NCBI GenBank assembly: GCA_029987315.1
Contig: DALTVZ010000117.1
Location: forward strand, 1 to 5,931
Source: Methanocorpusculum sp.
GTDB lineage: Archaea > Halobacteriota > Methanomicrobia > Methanomicrobiales > Methanocorpusculaceae
Direction: 5' to 3'
Length of the DNA: 5,931 nucleotides
Shown: positions 1-4,167 of the stretch, piece after piece
How the letters are laid out: every line of letters starts with the position of its first letter
Numbering within the stretch: position 1 is the first letter of the stretch
Notes under the pieces: generated by a model
Told to the model about the DNA's origin: nothing
The model's database searches: none
Seen by the model: the letters and a program-made list of their open reading frames with translations, nothing else
Position numbers and translations under genes: made by a program

Positions 1-1
1 A

Positions 2-184
2 TTACGGGGGGGCACTGAAAACACGCATTCCTTTGTCTCAGCAAAAAACACAGAGGTCAATTTGGTCCAGTTTGTGATGCACACCCAGGATATAGAAAAA
101 CCCAAACAAGAACGTGTGGTCGAAGAGTCTAAAGAAGATCTAAACTTTATTCAAAGAGTTCTGCGGCTCTTTGGTCTCTCGTAA
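2..184 (+). CDS. C-terminal fragment of an unrecognised protein (5' end outside window)
   Basis: An open frame enters from the left edge, is read from base 2, and runs 60 codons to a TAA at 182-184. The other two forward frames close early: frame 1 at about base 18 and frame 3 at about base 78. The fragment has a Ser/Thr/Asn-rich, beta-looking first part (ending VQFVMHTQDI), then a highly charged Lys/Glu linker, then an amphipathic basic-hydrophobic tail, FIQRVLRLFGLS. I do not recognise a family. A beta domain, charged linker and short amphipathic helix would fit the end of a surface or membrane-associated protein, but that is inference from composition only. The run of seven G at 6-12 lies inside the reading frame. 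The T8 tract right after the stop supports this as a real gene end. It is not clearly linked to the downstream genes, which have their own promoter-like sequence. Confidence 0.55.
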   Translation, partial: LRGGTENTHSFVSAKNTEVNLVQFVMHTQDIEKPKQERVVEESKEDLNFIQRVLRLFGLS

Positions 185-192
185 TTTTTTTT
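185..192 (+). terminator. T8 tract, archaeal-type terminator of the left-edge gene
   Basis: Eight consecutive T begin at the first base after the TAA stop. Archaeal RNA polymerase terminates at such U-rich tracts without needing a hairpin, and I see no strong hairpin here. Its position just after a stop and ahead of a spacer with TATA-like boxes fits a transcription-unit boundary. Confidence 0.5.
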
Positions 193-213
193 GATGTTGG
201 CGGCAAAATCAGC

Positions 214-222
214 GTATATTTA
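214..222 (+). promoter_or_regulatory. Distal TATA-like box (GTATATTTA) upstream of the NfeD gene
   Basis: An AT-only core in the 124-base spacer resembles an archaeal TATA box. It would place transcription start near 245 and give a leader of roughly 60 bases ahead of the NfeD-type gene. It competes with the box at 273-280, and sequence alone cannot decide which is used. Confidence 0.3.
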
Positions 223-272
223 GGGAAATCACCACTGCTCCGCTAAATCGCGTTTTATCCTCTTAAGGCAAC

Positions 273-280
273 TATTTAAT
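273..280 (+). promoter_or_regulatory. Proximal TATA-like box (TATTTAAT) for the NfeD-stomatin operon
   Basis: TATTTAAT lies about 29 bases before the ATG at 309. Archaeal transcription usually starts about 25 bases downstream of the TATA box, which here falls near 300-308, at or just before the start codon. No Shine-Dalgarno motif precedes this ATG (the preceding bases are ACTACATTAGAT), so a leaderless or nearly leaderless mRNA is plausible. The position and the missing SD are seen; promoter use is inferred. Confidence 0.45.
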
Positions 281-308
281 CAATCCCGCCTACACTACTA
301 CATTAGAT

Positions 309-773
309 ATGTTCGAACTACTCCTCAGCCCAGAGATATTGCCCTGGGTTTTGATCGTCATCGGAGCCATATTGCTGGTGATCGAAGCCACCTCTCCCGG
401 TTTTTTCATGGGAGTTCCCGGGACCGCCCTGATCGTTCTTGGACTTCTTTCATTCTTCTTCGGATTCGACTTCCTTTCAACTCCATTAGGTGTAGGGGTC
501 GTTATTCTGGTAGCTATATTGGCCGCGATCCTCACGGTCGTCATGTATCGAAAGATCTCCCCTGATCAAAAGCCCACCACCTCTGGACAGGACTCGATCA
601 TCGGTAAACTCGGGATCGTCACCGTTGATGTCGTCACCGATTCGATCTCCGGTAAAGTTGTAATAGACAACATTGTTTGGAGCGCAAAAAGCACAGACGG
701 TACAATACCGTCAGGAACAAAGATCGTTGTTACCGCCGCAAGCGGTGTTCATCTGATCGTAAAAGAGGCGTAA
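309..773 (+). CDS. Short NfeD-family membrane protein (NfeD1b/YbbJ type)
   Basis: A 154-residue protein with three hydrophobic segments at about 10-28, 33-53 and 60-80, then a soluble tail from about 96 with the NfeD OB-fold pattern: GKLGIVTVDV, a Trp-containing VWSAKS, the SGTKIVV strand and a closing GVHLIVKEA. Long NfeD proteins carry an N-terminal ClpP-like serine protease domain; this one has none, so it matches the short class typified by E. coli YbbJ, which is encoded beside the SPFH protein QmcA. The same pairing occurs here, with the stomatin gene starting 4 bases after the stop. The likely role is as membrane partner or scaffold of that protein, with the OB-fold tail probably on the cytosolic side. 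It should not be able to cleave its partner as the archaeal NfeD protease PH1510 cleaves stomatin. The ATG at 309 gives the expected family N-terminus; there is no SD, see the proximal TATA box. Confidence 0.9.
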   Translation: MFELLLSPEILPWVLIVIGAILLVIEATSPGFFMGVPGTALIVLGLLSFFFGFDFLSTPLGVGVVILVAILAAILTVVMYRKISPDQKPTTSGQDSIIGKLGIVTVDVVTDSISGKVVIDNIVWSAKSTDGTIPSGTKIVVTAASGVHLIVKEA

Positions 774-777
774 ATAT

Positions 778-1815
778 ATGGAACCATTAACTATACTCGC
801 AATCGTTTTAGTCATCCTCATCCTTTTCCTGTTTGCAAAGGGTGTCGTCATCGTTCAGCCATACCAGAAAGGACTGGCTGTCCGTCTTGGAACATACACA
901 GGCCAGGTCAATCCTGGTTTCAAATGGGTCGTACCATTCATCACCACAGTGTACAAACTCGACCTCAGGACCCAGGTCATAGACGTCCCCTCACAGGAAG
1001 TCATCACCAAAGATAACTCCCCGACCGATGTCGACGCGATCATTTATGTTCGTGTCATGGACCCTGAACGTGCCTACTTCGAGGTAGCCAACTACCGTCA
1101 GGCAACAGTGGCTCTTGCTCAGACAAGCCTTCGTGGCATCATCGGTGATATGGAACTCGATGAGGTCCTCTACAACCGTGACATGATCAACCGCAGGCTT
1201 CGGGATATCCTTGATAAGGAAACCGACCAGTGGGGTGTCAAGATCGAACGCGTCGAGATCAAAGAGGTCAACCCAATCGGTGCTGTCAAACAGGCAATGA
1301 CCGAACAGACCTCTGCAGAAAGAGAACGACGTGCCGCGATCCTCCGTGCAGACGGAGAAAAACGTGCCGCGATCCTCAAAGCTGAGGGTCTTAGGCAGAG
1401 TATGATCCTCGAGTCCGAGGGTGAACGTCAGAGTAAGATCCTTCGTGCAGAAGGTACCCGTCAAAGCAGGATCCTTGAAGCTCAGGGAGAAGCCCAAGGT
1501 CTTCGGATCATCTCTCTTGGTTCCCGAACGCTCGACAAACGTTCGATCACGGTTCTTTCCCTGAACACCATGCAGAAGATGGCGGAAGGTCAGGCAACGA
1601 AGATCATCTTCCCGTTCGAACTCACCAACCTGGTAAAACAGGGTGCAAAATTCCTCGGTGGAGAAGAACTTGCAGAAACAGACTCGATTTCAGATATCTT
1701 CCTGGATGACAGTATCTTAGGTGACCTCCCGGACAAAGAGGAGATCGCAAAAGCCGTAGAAGCGGTGAAAAACGCAAGTGAACTTGCAAAAACACCCGAA
1801 GATATCGTCGACTGA
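778..1815 (+). CDS. SPFH/stomatin-family protein, paraslipin (QmcA)-like
   Basis: A 345-residue membrane-anchored SPFH (band 7) protein. Residues 4-20 form a single N-terminal membrane segment. The SPFH domain follows (about 22-180), with recognisable landmarks: VQPYQKGLAVRLG, NPGFKWVVPFI, the VDAIIYVRV strand, SLRGIIGDMELDEVL and WGVKIERVEIKEV. Next come AERERRA and a coiled coil of five 11-residue repeats (185-239), then the conserved hydrophobic segment TKIIFPFELTNLV (275-287) and an acidic Asp/Glu-rich tail of about 45 residues. Repeats of this type are typical of paraslipin/QmcA rather than short stomatins such as PH1511, and the protein is longer than those (about 266 residues). Family members build large oligomeric cages or rings on membranes and are linked to membrane domain organisation and control of membrane proteases. 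It follows the NfeD gene after 4 bases, with a GAGGCG SD at about 765-770, so the two are almost surely co-transcribed. The exact substrate or partner protease is not visible here. Confidence 0.92.
   Translation: MEPLTILAIVLVILILFLFAKGVVIVQPYQKGLAVRLGTYTGQVNPGFKWVVPFITTVYKLDLRTQVIDVPSQEVITKDNSPTDVDAIIYVRVMDPERAYFEVANYRQATVALAQTSLRGIIGDMELDEVLYNRDMINRRLRDILDKETDQWGVKIERVEIKEVNPIGAVKQAMTEQTSAERERRAAILRADGEKRAAILKAEGLRQSMILESEGERQSKILRAEGTRQSRILEAQGEAQGLRIISLGSRTLDKRSITVLSLNTMQKMAEGQATKIIFPFELTNLVKQGAKFLGGEELAETDSISDIFLDDSILGDLPDKEEIAKAVEAVKNASELAKTPEDIVD
1330..1494 (+). repeat. Five tandem 33-base units encoding 11-residue coiled-coil repeats
   Basis: Residues 185-239 of the SPFH protein repeat with exact period 11. 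An Ile-Leu pair occurs at 188/189, 199/200, 210/211, 221/222 and 232/233, and a Gly at 193, 204, 215, 226 and 237. The unit is approximately R-Q/A-S/A-x-I-L-x-A-E-G-x. The first two units share 15 identical bases (CGTGCCGCGATCCTC at 1330 and 1363); the others have diverged at DNA level. An 11-residue period suggests a right-handed hendecad coiled coil, expected to form the long helical wall of SPFH oligomers. Confidence 0.9.
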
Positions 1816-1827
1816 TCATCTCCCCTA

Positions 1828-1834
1828 TTTTTTT
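1828..1834 (+). terminator. T7 tract, likely terminator of the NfeD-stomatin operon
   Basis: Seven T follow a CCCC-TA stretch 12 bases after the stomatin stop codon. This is a typical archaeal U-tract terminator in a 107-base intergenic region that separates two transcription units. No strong hairpin precedes it. Confidence 0.5.
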
Positions 1835-1840
1835 CATATA
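1833..1840 (+). promoter_or_regulatory. Weak TATA-like candidate (TTCATATA) for the DUF432-MscS-HEAT-polC unit
   Basis: The 1835-1909 spacer has no strong TATA box. CATATA, overlapping the end of the T tract, is the most TATA-like element and would place transcription start near 1865, giving a leader of about 55 bases that carries the SD at 1910-1915. An alternative is the AT-richer CTTAATGAAAACTAACTTA at 1861-1879. This is a weak call, included because a promoter is expected here. Confidence 0.22.
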
Positions 1841-1909
1841 CCGTCGCTCGCCTTTCTCACCTTAATGAAAACTAACTTACCCCGGTACGACCAACAGTAA
1901 TACAGAACC

Positions 1910-1915
1910 GAGGGG
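1910..1915 (+). promoter_or_regulatory. Shine-Dalgarno GAGGGG that selects the start at 1923
   Basis: GAGGGG ends 7 bases before the ATG at 1923, a normal SD spacing, but only 1 base before the in-frame ATG at 1917. This favours the second ATG (Met-Ala-Leu-Lys) as the real start of the DUF432-like gene, so the longer version with an added Met-Asn is probably wrong. Confidence 0.6.
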
Positions 1916-1922
1916 CATGAAT

Positions 1923-2750
1923 ATGGCATTAAAAATACTTCATTCCGGTCGTCGGAAAAAAGAACAGGATACCGTCACCTATGAACATGGAAATACGGAC
2001 AGCCTGACGCAGTTTGCCTATGGGAAATTTCCTATCGACTATGCACTCAACTTTGCAGGCCTTACCCTTTCCCTTGAACTGAAAACAGGATTGTATAATT
2101 ATAAACGTGCGCTTGGTGACTGGAAAACCGAGATCAATGTTTCTATAGATGGTGGTCACATGATGATCCACCCTGTCGAGCCCCTCAATCTCCCAGACGA
2201 CCTTACCGACTTTCTGGAGATCACCTTCGATCCGATCAAGATCGAGCCGTCAGGAAAGTGTGTTGTTTTCGTCACGATGCCCATTGAGATCGGTATTTTT
2301 CTTGAATCAAAGACAGGTTCGGTCGACATCCTCGACATCGTCTCCTACGTATATCCCAAATATTCGCTCTACGGTAGTTCAAACCGCGGGGTCATCACAC
2401 GGATCCATCAAAGCAAGGTGTACTTCATGCCGCCTTCGGTGAAAAACTTCGAGGCAGGTCTGTTGAAACTCGAGATAGAAAACCGATCGAGCGAATGGGC
2501 GACCGTTGGGCGGGTCATCATCTATCAGAAAGGCCTCTCCTTGTATTATGATGATGAACTCGTATCTGCGTCGGCCGAAATAACGATCATCAGTCCTGAT
2601 GTGGCAGTAGTGACCGGGACAAATTCACCTCTCCGCCCCGAGATGTCCCCCTCGAACCGGCTCTTCAAAAACCGCAAAACCTCGGCGTTCTATAATGTAC
2701 CTAGCATGTTGAACGATGCATCCTTTACGATGGACATGGGGCTGATCTGA
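1923..2750 (+). CDS. DUF432-like protein of unknown function, next to MscS channel
   Basis: A 275-residue soluble protein with no signal peptide and no membrane segment. It looks mostly beta-stranded: alternating strands such as KCVVFVTMPIEIGIFLESK (112-130), VSYVYPKYSLYGSSNRG (140-156), a WATVGRVIIYQKG strand pair (192-204) and SAEITII (217-223), ending in a less ordered Pro/Ser/Asn-rich tail (232-275). The overall pattern, especially the P-x-E-x-G-x-F strand and the archaeal MscS neighbour, matches my recollection of DUF432 (Pfam PF04254); this family call is from memory and not a search. No catalytic motif is apparent. Its stop lies one base before the channel start (TGA-A-ATG), implying coupled translation and a functional tie to the channel, perhaps as a cytosolic accessory or regulator; that role is inference. 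The start at 1923 is chosen from the SD; an in-frame ATG at 1917 would add two residues. Confidence 0.82.
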   Translation: MALKILHSGRRKKEQDTVTYEHGNTDSLTQFAYGKFPIDYALNFAGLTLSLELKTGLYNYKRALGDWKTEINVSIDGGHMMIHPVEPLNLPDDLTDFLEITFDPIKIEPSGKCVVFVTMPIEIGIFLESKTGSVDILDIVSYVYPKYSLYGSSNRGVITRIHQSKVYFMPPSVKNFEAGLLKLEIENRSSEWATVGRVIIYQKGLSLYYDDELVSASAEITIISPDVAVVTGTNSPLRPEMSPSNRLFKNRKTSAFYNVPSMLNDASFTMDMGLI

Positions 2751-2751
2751 A

Positions 2752-3687
2752 ATGGCAGACAACAGCACCGAGATACTTGGAGGGACCGGGTTCTTTGGCA
2801 CCACATTCATAGGTCAGATCACGTATGGAGATCTTATCATGGCGGCCATCATCCTTCTTGCGACCTACATTATTGCAAGAGTGATCTCGGTTGTTGTCAT
2901 GCGGATCCTTGCCGGTAAAGTTGAGATCAGCAACAGCACGTTCCTTGCAAAACTCGCCAGGTGGTTAGTGTATTTTGTTGGTATCGTTGCCGCAAGTCCC
3001 TTCCTACACATAGACTTCTCAGGCCTCATGGTGGCCGGCGGGATCGTCGCCATTGCGATTGGATTTGCGTCCCAAAACACCCTCTCCAACTTTGTTGCTG
3101 GTGTTCTTCTTATGTTCGAGCGGCCGGTCGGTATCGGGGACAACATTAGTGTGAACGGGATCCAGGGATACGTTGAAGATATTGGTCTCCTTTCAACGAC
3201 GATCCGCTCCTACGATGGGATCTTCGTTAGGATCCCCAACGAATCGATGTTCTCCTCAGCTATCACGAATTATGTGGCTCACATTGCACGAAGATTCGAT
3301 TATATTATCGGGATCAGATACTCAGACGATGCAGACAAAGCCATCAGAGTTATCAAAGAGGTCATCGCCAAGCATCCGTATGCTCTGAAAAATCCAGCTC
3401 CTTCAGTGTACGTGGACGAACTTGGTTCAAACAGCATCAATATCAAGATCCGTATCTGGAGCCCGTCGGGATTCTGGTGGGACGTCAGGACCGATGTACT
3501 GTGGAAATTGTTCCAGGCTCTTCGAAAAGCCGGCATCGACATCCCGTTCCCGCAGCTCACCCTCTGGACAGGGGAAGATGCGGCAAAATCTGCCAAGATG
3601 GCAGCAAAAGACAGCGGTTTCTCACCTCAGGAAGTTCTTGGAAAAAGCGGAACATCCCCGGAAAATGCAATCAAGGTGATCAAATAA
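2752..3687 (+). CDS. MscS-family small-conductance mechanosensitive channel
   Basis: A 311-residue channel of typical minimal MscS length. Membrane segments lie at about 25-51 and 64-86, followed by the Gly/Ala-rich pore helix TM3 (about 91-123). The family signature follows the pore: GFASQNTLSNFVAGVLL, then ERPVGIGD, then the beta domain with GYVEDIGLLSTTIRSYDG and the IPNESMFSSAITNY motif (161-174). The cytosolic alpha/beta vestibule ends with GIDIPFPQLTLW (261-272), the end of the conserved domain; about 39 further residues form a hydrophilic tail. MscS channels open under membrane tension and release solutes during osmotic downshock. The gene begins one base after the DUF432-like stop and its own stop abuts the ATG of the HEAT gene, so it is the centre of a tightly coupled cluster. 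The upstream SD is weak (GGGGCTGATC), consistent with translational coupling to the preceding gene. Confidence 0.93.
   Translation: MADNSTEILGGTGFFGTTFIGQITYGDLIMAAIILLATYIIARVISVVVMRILAGKVEISNSTFLAKLARWLVYFVGIVAASPFLHIDFSGLMVAGGIVAIAIGFASQNTLSNFVAGVLLMFERPVGIGDNISVNGIQGYVEDIGLLSTTIRSYDGIFVRIPNESMFSSAITNYVAHIARRFDYIIGIRYSDDADKAIRVIKEVIAKHPYALKNPAPSVYVDELGSNSINIKIRIWSPSGFWWDVRTDVLWKLFQALRKAGIDIPFPQLTLWTGEDAAKSAKMAAKDSGFSPQEVLGKSGTSPENAIKVIK
3674..3680 (+). promoter_or_regulatory. Strong Shine-Dalgarno AGGTGAT inside the MscS gene end, for the HEAT gene
   Basis: AGGTGAT is a 7-base perfect complement of the archaeal 16S 3'-terminal ATCACCT and ends 7 bases before the ATG at 3688. It lies in the last codons of the channel gene, so the HEAT gene can initiate strongly in its own right as well as by coupling. 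It fixes the start at 3688. Confidence 0.75.
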
Positions 3688-4164
3688 ATGGATCAGAAAA
3701 TTATATTTGACCAGCTTTTAGCTGAAGATCTGGATCAGCGGCATAAAGCCGTCGAAGAGCTGGCAACTCGTGGAAAAATCGACCCGGACACCGTCATTCC
3801 CCAGATCATTGCAGAACTCAAAACCGGCGGGATGAATATCCGGTGGTATCTCGGCCGTGCTTTGATCGCGATCGGACCCTCAGTGACCCCCTATCTTCGG
3901 GCGGCCTCAGAAAAGGAAAAGGATATGGGGGTCCAGAAATATTACGGCGCAATTTTTGCCGCATTCGGCGAAGGATCTGTTCCTGAACTGATCGGTATGT
4001 TCTCCTCGGAAAACCCGACCACCCGCGGGATGGCGGCCGCCGCCCTCGAAAAGATCGGTGAACCATGCATCCCCTCTCTCACAGAGGCCGCGAACTGTTC
4101 GGACGATATCGTAAAAACCTGTGCTGCCCTCACCCTTGCAAAATTTCAGATATTTGATTACTGA
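3688..4164 (+). CDS. Small HEAT-repeat protein (PBS-lyase-type HEAT repeats)
   Basis: A 158-residue, all-helical soluble protein made almost entirely of HEAT-type helix pairs. The inter-helix pattern recurs as IGPSVTPYL (62-70), FGEGSVPEL (93-101) and IGEPCIPSL (123-131), each preceded by an Ala-rich first helix (RWYLGRALIA, KYYGAIFAA, RGMAAAALE). A fourth partial repeat, IVKTCAALTLAKF, closes the protein. Such repeats form curved protein-protein interaction surfaces and have no catalytic activity by themselves; lyase residues are not expected in so short a protein. The ATG abuts the MscS stop and polC starts 3 bases after this stop. By position it could be an adaptor for the channel or for the polymerase; the sequence does not say which. 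Two Cys (127, 137) and one near the end (145) are visible, with no clear metal site. Confidence 0.85.
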   Translation: MDQKIIFDQLLAEDLDQRHKAVEELATRGKIDPDTVIPQIIAELKTGGMNIRWYLGRALIAIGPSVTPYLRAASEKEKDMGVQKYYGAIFAAFGEGSVPELIGMFSSENPTTRGMAAAALEKIGEPCIPSLTEAANCSDDIVKTCAALTLAKFQIFDY

Positions 4165-4167
4165 TTT

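Noticed and set aside
290..544. 84-codon antisense open frame over the NfeD gene and its promoter
   Set aside because: The sense frame is a convincing NfeD protein; the antisense product is Thr/Asn/Pro-rich and mirrors hydrophobic sense codons.
1330..1494. CRISPR-like array (regular 33-base period)
   Set aside because: The units are contiguous without spacers, diverge in DNA, and are in frame as 11-residue coiled-coil repeats.
991..1497. 168-codon antisense open frame over the stomatin gene, with repetitive FED/TED-rich sequence
   Set aside because: It is the reverse-strand reading of the coiled-coil repeats and SPFH domain. The periodicity of the sense repeats keeps stops out of the opposite frame; it has no family features and no promoter or SD of its own.
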